A DNA stretch of 64,000 bases from Cheilinus undulatus (taxonomy: Eukaryota > Chordata > Actinopteri > Labriformes > Labridae), in assembly GCF_018320785.1 (NCBI RefSeq), contig NC_054881.1, positions 22,010,275-22,074,274 of the forward strand, written 5' to 3'. Shown piece by piece: positions 25,501-36,056 of the stretch; the first letter of the stretch is position 1, and every line of letters starts with the position of its first letter. The notes under the pieces were generated by a model. That model saw nothing but the letters and a program-made list of their open reading frames with translations, made no database searches and was not told the DNA's origin. A program made the translations under genes and the position numbers.

Positions 25501-25854
25501 TGAATCGCTGGTGTATTCAACCTACCAGTTTCTCTTTAAAGCTATCGTTACTAACTTTTCTGCCGACTGGTTTTTATTGCCATTATTTTTATTCATTATT
25601 TTGGTATTTATTCTGTTTTTTTTTGTACTCTCAACATCATGAAGGCATGCCTTCAGTGATTATTTATATTACAAACAAAGGAAGAATGAATAAAGAAAAT
25701 ATTTGTGATACAGAAGAAGAAAATTAAGCCTTAAATGTATATGAAAAGTTTTTTTTTTCTCTCTCTGTCTTGACAGATTCAGCAGATGTCAGACAACGTT
25801 GCTGCAGACATCGACAAACAGCTAGCAGCCAAGACTAAGGAGCTGTTAGGATGA
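5332..25854 (+). CDS. mrrf: Mitochondrial ribosome recycling factor, six coding exons
   Basis: The product releases mitochondrial ribosomes from mRNA after termination, acting in the matrix with the GTPase EF-G2mt (family knowledge). Coding exons are 5332-5497, 5623-5775, 13075-13193, 20046-20137, 23435-23594 and 25777-25854. All junctions are GT-AG, phases agree, and the 768 nt encode 255 residues plus TGA, close to human MRRF (262). Residues 1-55 are rich in Arg and Leu and lack acidic residues, as expected of a mitochondrial presequence. The RRF fold follows: VNINAALVEDIISLDEV, then domain II with LNQLGQISMKSPQ and NLNPDVDGT. The last domain I helices carry VTREHRENL, KAKDSLRKVRSNA and the C-terminal AAKTKELLG. 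The ATG at 5332 follows an acceptor at 5328-5329, so an upstream non-coding exon is likely. It is convergent with cd274. Nothing is broken in the coding sequence. Confidence 0.95.
5623..5775 (+). CDS. mrrf: mrrf coding exon 2 (start of RRF domain)
   Basis: Acceptor CTCTCAAG, donor GTATTT, phase 1 in and out. Residues 56-106 include INAALVEDIISLDEVKEDM and ALKDDFTRNLSIRTTP, the first long helix of RRF domain I. Confidence 0.95.
7080..7320. repeat. Dispersed repeat, first of two related copies
   Basis: The stretch TGCATACTGTATGCAATGAA with GGCAATACAAATG is related to TGCATGCTGTGAGCAGTGAA with GCCAATACAAAGG near 16950. The family is unknown. It lies next to the promoter-like stretch at 7440-7860. 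Confidence 0.4.
7440..7860. promoter_or_regulatory. Promoter-like island inside mrrf intron 2
   Basis: This segment has CCAAT boxes in both orientations (ACCAATCAGC near 7491, TTATTGG near 7729, CCAATCACAC near 7762), a CRE-like TACGTCAC near 7708 and more CpG than its surroundings. On the - strand ACCATGGC (start at 7657) opens five codons ending at a strong donor GTAAGTAC (exon end 7641). A dispersed repeat lies immediately to the left, so the island may be the promoter of a transposable element rather than of a host gene. Confidence 0.3.
10254..10440 (+). repeat. tRNA-derived SINE
   Basis: A box A-like TAGCCCAGTGGTTCATG (about 10260) and a box B-like GGTTCAAGTTC (about 10318) are spaced as in tRNA genes. 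The body reads TCCTTCCCTGCATGTGATTC and then a C/T-rich run, and it ends in a degenerate GGGAGAAAAGCCACCCGAAA tail. This matches a SINE type common in fish genomes. It lies in mrrf intron 2. Confidence 0.7.
12078..12565 (+). mobile_element. Tc1-like DNA transposon relic, internally deleted
   Basis: The left end (GGTACCCTTCCGTTAAAGAA) and the segment AGACAGTTGTCCCAGGAGAT are typical of a fish Tc1-like element; the latter encodes the start of the transposase DNA-binding domain (QEIRKKI-like) with stops. The sequence then jumps to ACGTGGCCACAAGGGG, so most of the transposase and the right end are missing. It is inactive and lies within mrrf intron 2. Confidence 0.75.
13075..13193 (+). CDS. mrrf: mrrf coding exon 3 (domain II)
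   Basis: Acceptor TTTGTTTAG, donor GTGAGA, phase 1 in and phase 0 out. It encodes ALDHIVVTTQGGKFPLNQLG and QISMKSPQVILVNMSSFPE, beta strands of RRF domain II. Confidence 0.94.
14543..14877. mobile_element. Small hAT-like non-autonomous element
   Basis: The ends CACTGGTTCCCAACCTT and GGCTGAGAACCACTT form imperfect terminal inverted repeats. Flanks CTTTAAAC and GTTTAACT could be a worn 8-bp target duplication. A run of G lies near the right end. There is no coding capacity. Confidence 0.55.
16860..17060. repeat. Dispersed repeat, second related copy
   Basis: Related to 7080-7320 over GATGACCTGA/CAATGACCTGA and the TGCATGCTGTGAGCAGTGAA segment. No coding capacity. It lies in mrrf intron 3. Confidence 0.35.
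17926..18068 (-). repeat. Copy of the AGGGATGCA-type repeat, reverse orientation
   Basis: The right edge reads AATATTTGTGCATCCCTAAT. Its reverse complement matches the left edge of the repeat at the start of the window, including the following ATATC/GCAGATATG motifs. Confidence 0.4.
20046..20137 (+). CDS. mrrf: mrrf coding exon 4 (domain II)
   Basis: Acceptor TGCCCCCAG, donor GTGAGTG, phase 0 in and 2 out. It encodes ATEAASRALRESSMNLNPDV and the loop DGTMIKIPVPK, with the conserved asparagine-leucine-asparagine-proline segment of RRF proteins. Confidence 0.94.
20870..21870. repeat. Element with an internal degenerate minisatellite
   Basis: Between AAGGCCGTCCAAAAGG (about 20868) and GGCCCAGCCAATTC (about 21837), the part 21200-21670 is a run of imperfect units built on AAAAATGGGTTAAAAGTGGC, with variable lengths of about 18-30 bases. 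The flanks look like ends of a dispersed repeat. It lies in mrrf intron 4. Confidence 0.45.
22472..22537. repeat. (CT)n microsatellite
   Basis: Uninterrupted CT dinucleotides to 22525, then a short CT-rich extension. It lies in mrrf intron 4. Confidence 0.97.
23435..23594 (+). CDS. mrrf: mrrf coding exon 5 (domain I helices)
   Basis: Acceptor TACCTGCAG, donor GTAGAG, phase 2 in and 0 out. It encodes VTREHRENLAKLAKQL and AKDSLRKVRSNAV, the Arg/Lys-rich helix pair that contacts ribosomal RNA in characterised RRFs. Confidence 0.95.
23785..23920 (+). mobile_element. LINE reverse transcriptase relic
   Basis: The + strand encodes RVPQGSTLGPFLFIV, an in-frame stop, then INSI and, after a short gap, IYADDIAQ. 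These are the PQGS..GPLLF and Y-x-DD motifs of non-LTR retrotransposon reverse transcriptase. The piece is short, carries a stop and sits in mrrf intron 5. Confidence 0.75.
25777..25854 (+). CDS. mrrf: mrrf coding exon 6 with stop
   Basis: Acceptor GTCTTGACAG, phase 0. It encodes IQQMSDNVAADIDKQL and the conserved end AAKTKELLG, followed by TGA. A candidate ATTAAA poly(A) signal lies at 26481-26486. No AATAAA is seen closer to the stop. Confidence 0.95.
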   Translation: MQQMSDNVAADIDKQLAAKTKELLG

Positions 25855-26730
25855 CTTTGATGCAAAGAAAATCCCAGGTTTTATTTTTGATACTTCTGTT
25901 CTGTATTTAGTGGACAGAATAGAAGAGATACACAGTGATTATTAGACATTTACACAGTGACTTTAGGTGGTATTGTTTGCATCTTTTCCAGCCTGAAAGC
26001 TTCACATAGAAGAAAACGTCTCTGCTGGCATGAAGATCACTTGTTTTTTGCTGGTTGACTTCTTTTTTTAACCATCAGTGCATAAACAGAATTTGGCACG
26101 GAAACAACACCACGAACAACAAACTTGGAGCCTCCTCCCTCCACCCTCGATTCTCTTCCTGTCTTCAAACAAACACCCAACGAGCTGCAAATGAACTTTT
26201 AATGGGATTTGCGGGCCTCCTCCTAATCAAACCTCTCGCCACAAGGGCTGTCTGTTTATATCAAACAAGCGCACCCGTCTGGCTGCGGGTTCCTCTCGGT
26301 GGCTAGAGTGCAAAAGAGAGTATGCTCCAAAGTTGCAGGATGTGATTAGCCAAACATTTGTTTCACATTGATACAAAGTCTGTTAAAAAATGCACTTAAG
26401 GAGGAAAAAGGCCTGTAATTTCTGTCCAACGTCTACGATTGATAATACAGCCATTCTGCTCAGCATTATTGATGGGCTCCATTAAAGAAAACACTTTGTA
26501 CCCTGTGCGTCATCTTTTTCTCTTTTGTTTTCTTTTCTTTTTCTCCACTTTGAGTCCAAAGTCACCCCCTCCTCCATTACTCTGAGTGATAATGGACTTT
26601 TCCTGTGTACAGACCTCTTGGCCCAAGCTGTTATGTCCATCAGGAAAACAGGCTTTTATGTTGCACACTTTGGCCCTATTTGTCTTTAAATAGCAGCCCT
26701 TTAAAAGCCATGCTATGGATTTTTTCAGGT

Positions 26731-28525
26731 CCCAATTCCAAAAAAAAAGTTTGGACATGATATAAAATGTCAATAAAAAGAGGAAACTTTGATTTTCAAA
26801 TCCTTCCATGACAAGTAATTGAATGTTCAAACTGATCATTTTATTCTGGTTTAGGAATTATAGACACATTCTCAATGTGATACCAGCAACACGTTCCAAA
26901 AATGTTAGGACAAGAACATATTTATCTCTGCGATACATCCCCTTTACCTTTAATAACACTGAAGACATTAATTGTTGGAGTACTGGAAGTGTAGTAGTGG
27001 AAGTTCCAATAGGAAACAGGTTTGGACTGCATGAAGGCCAGTCTAATACCCTCATGCTTTTACTGTGAAGCCATGCTGTTGTAATTCGTTCAGAGTGTGG
27101 CTTTGCATTGTTTCGCTGAAATAAGCTGGGAGATCCCTGAAGGAGACGTCATCTACATCACTGGTTCTCAATTGGTCAGGCTTCAGGACCCACAATCTCC
27201 TCCTTAAGTGAAATCACAATCCAAATTATTAAAAATTTCCAATTTTATTTAATGAAAAACTTTGCTGTTTGCACCCTAAATGGAAAAACTATTAAAGAGA
27301 CAGATGAAACAAAGCACCTTATTACAGAAGGATTTGCATGCGTACTTCTTATTTTATTCCTTTTTCCCGAAATGGCATGGAATTACCTTGCTATCCTGGG
27401 AAAACCAGCTTTATTATCCAACAAAAACAAGATAAATGGGGAGAAATCTTAAAACAAATGCGGAAATTTTCTCACCATCATACGAAAACAAGCTGTCAAA
27501 GCAACATTAGTATGCTTTTATTTTGAAGGAAATGTCTCCACTTTTTTGTTCCATTTTATCCTCTGTTCCATCTGAATTCCAAACCTGTCAATTTTTCCTT
27601 AAAACCAATTTGGTATCACAGAAAATGTTAAGAAATTCGGGGCACAATTTGTCATTAAGTAGGTAGTGGTGGGTCCTTATGCTTAGTCAGTTTAGAACCT
27701 CTGATCTAGATGGAAGCATGTGCCGCACCAAAACCTGTATGTTCCTCTCAGTGTTAAAGGTGCCTTTACAGATGTGCAAGTTACCCATGTCATGTGCACT
27801 AATACACCCCAACATCATAAGAGATGCTGGCTTTTGAACTTTGTGTTGATAACAATCTGGAAAGTCTTTTCCCTCTTTTGCCTGGAGGACTTTAAAGCCA
27901 TTTTTTTCCCTAAAACAATATGAAATGTGGACTCATCAGACCGCAGCACACTTTTCCACTTTAGGCCAGTCACTCTCATGAGCATAGACCCAGAGAAGAC
28001 AGCAGTTCCTCCAGATGTTGTTCCATGGCTTTCACTCTACCTGGTATGGCCTTAACTTATATTTGCAGATGCAGTGATCTACTGTGTTAACTGATGATGG
28101 TTTTCTGAGCTGCTGCCGAGTCCACGTTGTCATAACCATCTCAGAACGATGCTGGTTTTTAATGCAGTTCTGAAGATAGAGGGCATTCAGTGTTAGTTTT
28201 CAGCCTCTTGCCTCTGCATTCAAAAATTTCCCCAGATTCTCTGAATAAATCAAGTCATTTAATCCACTCACCTGTAGAATGTTCCAGGTGTCTTTTGAGT
28301 ATTCCACAACTTTCCCAGTTTCCTCTTGCCCCTGTCCCAACTTTTTAGGAACCTCTCATTGGCATCGCTTCAGAATGTGTCTATATTTCCAAAAGAGCCA
28401 TCAGATTTATCAGTGTGAATGTTAAATGTCTGGTTTTGCTGTATTTGTGTTTTAAAAGGATTCCCAAAGGACTATTCCATGTTTATTCACATTTGACACA
28501 TGTCTCAACTTTTTTGGAATTGGGG
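26731..28525 (-). mobile_element. Tc1/mariner-like DNA transposon relic, split by an hAT-like insert
   Basis: Terminal inverted repeats are CCCAATTCCAAAAAAAAAG at the left and CAACTTTTTTGGAATTGGGG at the right. The body contains text typical of a very common fish element (for example GATGCTGGCTTTTGAACTTT and AATGTGGACTCATCAGACC), with the transposase on the - strand. Many deletions and stops leave no open frame. A separate 545-bp element interrupts it at 27159-27703. The superfamily assignment is from memory of related fish repeats and is an inference. Confidence 0.7.
27159..27703. mobile_element. hAT-like non-autonomous element nested in the above
   Basis: It starts CACTGGTTCTCAA and ends TTTAGAACCTCTG, imperfect inverted termini. 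It is flanked by ATCTACAT (27151-27158) and ATCTAGAT (27704-27711), an 8-bp target site duplication with one mismatch, as made by hAT transposases. Removing it rejoins the outer element's text. Confidence 0.8.
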
Positions 28526-29676
28526 TTAAAGTGCATCACTTAGAGAAGTGGATCAAACCCAGCACCATATACTTGACTCCTCCTCCATCCATCCTCTGTT
28601 TACTCCATCCTGAGGTTCCCGTCCCGTCCTGCGGTCGCTGTCTTCATCTTTGTCATGATTTGTTTTTGCTTCCTCTGCTACTGGTCGCAGGCAGCCCACA
28701 CGGCAGACAGGTCTCATTTTGCCCACACACACTTGGTCTTTCAGACGCCTGCTCATTTGATGATCACAGCGTTTTTGCAACATTGCAAACTTCTAATTAC
28801 GTTTATGAAAATGCTGCCTGACTTCTTTAAAATTAAGAAAATAAATGGGTAAACGGTGACAGTGCGTTTTCAGAGGTGGTTTATTTTGTTATCTTTGGTG
28901 TTAGCTGCTAGTTGCACGCTACAGATTGTGGCTTTGTTACATTTGCCTTGGCTCAGTGTTTGCTATAATAGTCCAAACAGGGCCGAGTCATTGGATAAAC
29001 AAGAGTTTAGCTAAGAGGAGTGGCTGGGTCAGGGCAGGATGGAAATGGCAGGTTTTTGCGGTGATTCGAGGTCCATATGTCAGCAATTTGAGGGCACTGT
29101 GTACCTTGGCCTAAAACAGAGGCTTCATGATCGATGGAGGGGTGAAAATCTCCCTGCTCCCTGGCGCAGAACACAGGCGAGCACGAGGAAATTGCTTTCA
29201 GCTGATAGCTTCATTTCGGTTGACATTTATCAAGTGAATTACCCCTGTTCTTTTGAATGTTTACTACAACTAGCAGCACCGCCTTTTTTATGTGTGTGCG
29301 ACTGCATTTATGTACGAGAGAGAGAGAGTAACAGAGGTTTGTCTTTGTGTGAGCTCTGCTGTGTCCTTTGGCGATTCCTCACAAAAATATACAACTCTGA
29401 ATGAGTTCAGTAAACGCTTAAGTTGATGGTCGAGCCTTTGATTCATGGCTTGTGCTTTAACAGAAAGATAATGGGACTTGGGACATACAACTTGAACATA
29501 ACAAAGCTGCATTTTTCCTAGAAAGCATCATTGCCTCACACTGACAGGACAAATTTGTGGATGCAAATGGACTGAAGCAACTTAAAGATCTTATTTACAA
29601 AATCTGGGTAAATCTGAACTTGTAATCTCATGTAACAATAAGATAACTCATTAATGCAAATTATGCTCAAATATAG

Positions 29677-29681
<5 letters not shown>

Positions 29682-29727
<46 letters not shown>
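29682..29727. repeat. (TA)n microsatellite
   Basis: Uninterrupted alternating A and T. Confidence 0.97.
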
Positions 29728-29729
<2 letters not shown>

Positions 29730-32700
29730 AAGTTTTCCACATCATGGTTGTACTTCCCTCCTTTTATTATTTATAATAAAGTGAGTTTAAAGGCAAGATG
29801 AAAGACAAAAGAGGCACGACTGGGGCCATGCTCCTTCTGCCTTTGGTGACATTTGTTGCTTTATTTCTTACATTTTTGTACCCTGATTATTACAGTATTT
29901 AGAGTTGAATAAATGTCCATCAGGGTTCATTTACTAAACGTTCTAAATAAGAAATTTGTTCTTAAACTTCATTCATGCAGTTCATAGCTAAGGGCAAACC
30001 CTGTGAACACTAGTGAGCACTCTAATGCACATATGAGCGCTGATATGACAGGACAAAAAGATTAATTTAGAACTTAGCAGCACTCAAATATGCTAAATTT
30101 AAAAAAGACATATTAGCAAAATTTTTAATTATATTTCAGAGCATTTTTTAATCAATTCAAACTTTTATATTATACTAAATGTACAAATATATAATTTAAA
30201 TTTGGTCAAATTACTTATTATTGCAATGTTTGATCTTAACTGCAAAATCTGAAATAATTAATAGAAACTTAGCACTTTAGTAAGGAATTTTTTTATTACA
30301 CTTATTTAAAGCAATAAAAACAGCTTCACATGTGGGTTTTTGAGTGGGTTTAAATCATGTACTATCATTTAATTGTGTCAGTTTTTAACCCTTTAAAGCA
30401 TGATACCTCAAATAATAGCCAGAAGATTCTATTTTTTGGAAATGTGGAAATGAGATGTTTATTTAACTGAAATCCAGAAAAAGAAATAAGGCCATACAAT
30501 TTCACATATACATTTTTGTACCAAATTTGATGCATTAGGAATTGTTTGAAACTGATAATCCACTTGAGGGCGTTTTTAATCATTAATATGATTGTACACA
30601 AACCTTTTTTTAGGACATTGTTAATCCTTTTGATTATATAGAGGTATCAAAAAAGTGCCTATCAAATATGATACAATTGGCTTTAAATGGTTAAGTTAAA
30701 AGAAATCATCTTGTTGTTCATCCGCAATGTATTATTTTCTTTCTTCAGTGGGATGCATATTGCTTCTGATGACAGCCCTATCTGAACAAGTAAGTTCATC
30801 AGATTAATGTATTTGTAGCATGTATTTAGTTTCTATTTGTGCTTAAAATGAAATGAATTTGTTTTCCTCTGGTTTTAATTTGAGCAGCTCTACCTCCTTT
30901 CAGAACTATCTTAGCAGACATATTTCTTAGACTTGGAGTCCAGTGTGTGCTTGCTTTTAAGGTCTATTTTGATTTGGACATCACTGACATCCTCTCACAA
31001 GTCGTATGCCGTCTGTGTTTGCACACAATCCTGCAATCTCATGCCCTCATATGGGTGTTAAAGGGGCATTTTTTTTTCTATTCAAATTATGTAAAACATG
31101 CACAAGCTTCTAGCTAAGGAGCACATGGCGTTCAGTTCATCAATTTAAGAACAGGAGAGTAAAAATTCAGCATTTAAGGAACACATCATAAACAGAGTAC
31201 ATTGTTGAAAGTGGCCCACATATTTTCAGACTAGATTTAACATAGGTTTTCTGCTAGTTATAAAATAATTAACCTGATACAGATGGAGGAAGGTTTCGAC
31301 ATGTTATGGTTGCTGCACAGTGTGGATGTGACTTGTATTCTGGCACACGCCTCCAGTATCATTTGTTTTGTTGTTCTGATTGACCGGTATTGAATGTGAC
31401 AGATTGTTCGTCCAGTTATCCTTTGGGATCTTTTTAATGGTTCTGCCCTTCCAAACACTGTGTATGAAGCTTCTTAGCTGAGAGGCTCCCACACCACAGA
31501 TTTTATGTTCACATAAATGCCAGTGAAAGTTAAGAACTCTTCAGCTATGTAATCAGAAGAGTGTTTGTGACTTTTACACATCATGCACCTTTGCAGGCTT
31601 ATCCTCCCTCTGTCATGTGATGTGGTCGTCGGCTTGCTGTTGTTCCTAAACGCTTCCACTTTCTAACATCACTTACAGTTGAAGTGGAATATCCAGCAGG
31701 GATGAAATTTCACAAACCATCTCAGATTACCCACTCTACAGTTAACAGCAGAGTAATGACTTTAAAAGGAGGCAAACAATGAAGCTGAAGAATGATCAGA
31801 TACAGAGAGTAGAAATGAAAAAGCACAGGGGAAAGAGAAAAAGAATCAAATTTTTGAGGTGCTGCTCTCAGTCTCCTCTCAGCATTTGTCTTCAGCGTCT
31901 CAATAGCCCTACTTTAATGCAGATAGTGCAATGCATAATTCATATCTGAAGAGAGAGGATCTTCACACTGGTGTAATACTAGTTTAGAGCAAAAAGAACA
32001 GCTATTGCATATGGTAAGGCCTGTGTATATTTGAAGATGGATGTCTGTAACCCCTCTGTGTTTCATTCCTGCAGCAGCTGAACATTGAGGAGTCTGAGCT
32101 CCCGCTGAGCCGACCACTTCAGCATCGACAGAACTGAACAAATCTTGCACACGGACACACATGCACCTCTTATTCCCTCTTTCTCTCCCTCTCTCTCTCT
32201 TCTCATCACCTCTGGAGTGTGAAGAGTGAGAGAAGCCATCCTGAAGATCTCATCAAGGATCCAATCAGAGCGTGAATACCAAATGCCCTCTCCTCTTGCG
32301 ATGTGATGATGGGGGGGGGGGGACGACACCGAGAGAGCCCGTCTGAGGTGAAAAAAATCTCTGCATATGCAAATTGAAGTAAAGATTTAAACGGATTTGA
32401 TGCTCATAAGAGTATCTCTGACCCTCACAGGGAAGCAGAGAAGAATAAGTGCAGATTAGCCTATTAATATTTATAGATGTAATTGGTGGAGCTGTGCAGC
32501 ATGCTGGTGTAATAAAGACCACGTTTGGGCCTGATCCAGGTGGGTGCTCTTACCGCCTGTAACAGGGAAATGGGAAATGGGCGGCCATTTTTAGGAGGAA
32601 GCTGGATTTCCTAATAATCAGGTAAACTAATACCGAGCAGTGAGAGTGTTTCCTTCCGTCAGTCATTCACAGAATTGCTCCTGTCTGGTCTGCGAGCCAT

Positions 32701-33500
32701 TTTAACTCAATGAAACGTGCGCTCCCCCTATCAAAGAGAGGACCACACTGAGCCACGAGGAGGAACAAAGCGTTCCTCAGTCTAAAGTGGTTAAACTGTC
32801 ATTTCAAATCGTCTGGACGTCGTGATTACCGGCATGGGAGGAATTATATATTTAGCTTTATGTCCGTCACCATTTCCTCCCCCCGCCCTGATCTGAAGTG
32901 ACTGGCCAGTAGTGCCCTCCATGTTACTATCTGTGAGGAGCTGAGACCTTCCCCCCAGGAGACGAGTGTAATCAAGGGCTGCCAGCAGGAGAGGGAGGGA
33001 GAGGGAAAGAGGTGGGTGGTGTAGGAGACCTGTAGAGAGGGGATGGTGGAAAGAATGACAATGGACCCAATTTATAAATTCATCTTGGGCTGTTTCATCT
33101 TTGTCTCTCTAGCTATTTTCTCTAATTTTCTTTGTGGGATTTAAGAAATGAGGCATTCAGTTTGAATATTTATGATGGCATCCATCCATTTATTTGACAT
33201 ATCATAGATGAGATGCACCGACCCTGCCCTTTCTCTGTTTTCTCACAAAAATGCAATACAGTAAAAAAGAAAAAAGTACCTGCAAAACAGCCGACTACTC
33301 ACTTAAATATTACTGGCACATTTTTCCTTTTATTATTGACTAAATAATGCTTTTTAACAAGTTGTATTATCACAAAAGAAGATTAATTTTTATCAGAAAA
33401 TAATCAAAGGGAAGTAATTGGTGATACAAATTTTTTAAACTTAGTTGCCATGTGATAATTTCACCTTATTTTACGTCAAAGTAATTCTTTTGAGATAATC

Positions 33501-33518
33501 AAAAAAAAAAAAAAAAAA
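33501..33518. repeat. Poly(A) run
   Basis: Eighteen A residues; no adjoining retrocopy was recognised. Confidence 0.9.
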
Positions 33519-33658
33519 CCCCTAAACTCTGGAAAATTAAAAATAATGCCTGATCATCGACAAATGTATGCATCTGTCTGATCTGTTCTGGAATACTTTT
33601 CAAAATGGCTTACGAGCCGAACCCATATGAAACATAACAATACCAAACACACCAAATC

Positions 33659-33686
33659 AATGGATGATGAATGGATGGATGGATGG
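33659..33686. repeat. (GGAT)n microsatellite, LINE tail
   Basis: ATGGATGGATGGATGG lies directly beyond a - strand AATAAAGTTACTTCC, as at the 3' end of a LINE. Confidence 0.75.
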
Positions 33687-34140
33687 AAGTAACTTTATTA
33701 ACATGTTCAGTACACAACGTGCACTACCCTAATGGGTTTATAAGACACCAGGGACACTGTTAGAGTAATTCAGCAGTTTAAAAATATTACAAGCCATTAC
33801 AAAGTTTAATGTTATTTTTATAGCTCAGTTTAAAAAAAAAAATACAATCTGTCTTTTGTCCAAGGCTTTGCAGATCTAATCTGCTACAAAAACATTCCTT
33901 TTCTAAAGCACAACTCAAATATTTTAGGATTGTCCATCCAAAATTCAACATTATCTGAAAACATTTTCTTAAAAGTCCATCCCCTGAGTCATCATAAATT
34001 GGATAGTAAAACAGAAAGTGAACTTTGTTCTCAGTTTCCAATTGCCACACAAAAACCAGACTCTGTTTTTTCCCTTGAGATGCATCAAACCTGACTCTTT
34101 CTAAAGGTACAGTTCCTGAGTTTAACTGTACTTTAATAGA
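33660..34140 (-). mobile_element. 3' end of a LINE retrotransposon
   Basis: The - strand encodes LETENKVHFLFYYPIYDDSG, resembling the C-terminal ENEVHFLFYCPLY segment of fish LINE ORF2 proteins, with the usual cysteines lost. It ends with AATAAAGTTACTTCC and an ATCC microsatellite tail. It is 5'-truncated and inactive. Confidence 0.65.
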
Positions 34141-35269
34141 CTAAAGTAGATGTTACAGAGGTATTTACACTCTATCCAGTCTCCATAAGATAGTATGTTT
34201 CGCTTTGCTTGAAGGTATTGTTCTTCACTGCACTATACATACCCTCTCTTAGCAGTGCGTTGAGGGCTGTAACCTCTGCGTTTGGGCACCTGCGCTTCCA
34301 AATGAGGTAAACTGGCACTCATAACAATGATATCTGACATTATCACAGCTTATTATTTTACACAGGAGCATAAGAAGAAAAAAAGACAGGTGGTCCCAAA
34401 ATGATTCCCTGTTAATGTTATTCACTTGTAGATTAAATATGACATTAAAGACCTGTTCAGATACAAGCCTACTTAATGATATTGATATTTTTAATGCAAT
34501 AATACATTAATGCAATTCAAAGCCTGTACTAAAGGAATACTTGCAATATGCAGAAATGGAAAAGGGAAGGTCAGAGGTGATATACATTAAGGGGAACAAA
34601 TCTTAAAAGTAACCAGGGTGATGCAATTTTTAAGATTATATTACTGAGTCATTGTTCGGAAACTTTCAACTATTTAAATTGACTTTAACCTTTATATACC
34701 TCTAAATAACACCACCCTCAGTAAATTCAGCCTCCAGGAGCTCATCCATCCTGAAGATACTCATTCATCCTCAATAACGTCACTGCTCGCTCATAAATAA
34801 AAGTGACTGGTAGGAAAGCAGATGAACGCAGCCAACCGATTGGACAGGAAGTCAGTTAATCTGCAATCCAATCTGGCCAGAGTCGAGTGAAACCCGGCTC
34901 AGCTCGGCTCAGACCAAGTCCTGGGAGGAAGGAAGTGAAGGACTCAGGAAACGGTGTTCAGAGCTTTCAGCAGTCATATCCATCACTGTGTGAGTCTCTG
35001 TTTCAGCAGTCATATCCATCACACCGCTCCGTCTCCAGGCCCGGCCAGGAGAGCTGGAGAGTCATTAGAGGGGCTGGGCTGCAGGCTGCCGCGCTGCACT
35101 TTAACTAAACATCTTTTCCATAAAATAAATGCTTCCAGGTTACAGCGGGTCCCGGAGAGCCCGGGTCGACTCACTTTTGCTGCCACTCATCTGATCCCAA
35201 TTACCAGGTGGGCTGGGTCAGGGCCCGTGGAGGATACATGGATACACACTATAGATGTGTGTTAGACAC

Positions 35270-35740
35270 CATGTGACAACAAAAGTGTGCCATCCTTTTG
35301 ACTTGAGTCAACAAATTGCCTACTACACCATGTTTGATTCTCCCACAACTGCAATAAGTCAAGAAACATCAACCAAATTTGGTACCCAAAATTGCTCATT
35401 TCTATAACCAGTGTGGTTTTTACGCTTGTAATTGATGTTTCCATTTTGATTCAGGCCCTTAAGTTTGGGTTTTTGAGTGAGTAGACTTTGGTTTGAACCA
35501 TTTTAATGGGATATGTAACTATTCCTGGGATTTATCAGCATTCATAATCTCACCACAAAGCCACCCTGAAATCCATCTAGCAGTTCAGCTACAGCAAAGA
35601 AAAATTAACTGGCCCATAAAACTTGTAGACTCCAGTATATAAAACAAACACACTCCCTTTTGACTGTACCTTAGACAGTGGTTCAGCCAGTCTTTTTCAA
35701 CAGGGTGGCTCAGCTTCTGCAGTGACTTATGCAGGGATGG
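35270..35740. repeat. Dispersed repeat, copy 1
   Basis: Shares GATTCTCCCA, CAGTGTGGTTTTT, TTTTGAGTGA, CTCACCACAAA, GAAATCCA and CAGACAGTGG blocks, in the same order, with 39290-39591 plus 40212-40310. The family is not identified. Confidence 0.6.
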
Positions 35741-35819
35741 CCTTGAATATGTGCACAAATGTGCAAGAATCAACATCTGATTTCATTTTAACATACCTAC
35801 AACCATACTTTTTCGGTAG

Positions 35820-36056
35820 ATTATTTCTCTGTTGTAACAATGCTTCTTGGCAACAATTCTGTTGGGAAGCCTGTTTATTTATCTTTAAAATCGTGCCACA
35901 TTTGTGCAATTGGTGCTACCCACATACTCAGCTCTGCTGCTCATCCCACAAATGCATGCTCCTTACAAATGTGACTCAATTTAATAGGGAAATAAACAGA
36001 ATTTCCAATGGTATAAGATTTATTGCCAAGAAGCATTGTTACAACAAAGAAATAAT
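35820..36056. mobile_element. Hairpin (foldback) element
   Basis: Arms 35820-35853 and 36023-36056 are 34-base reverse complements with a single mismatch. The inner sequence continues with weaker complementarity (for example CTGTTTATTT against AAATAAACAG). It is probably a MITE-like foldback element; no target duplication was identified. Confidence 0.7.
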
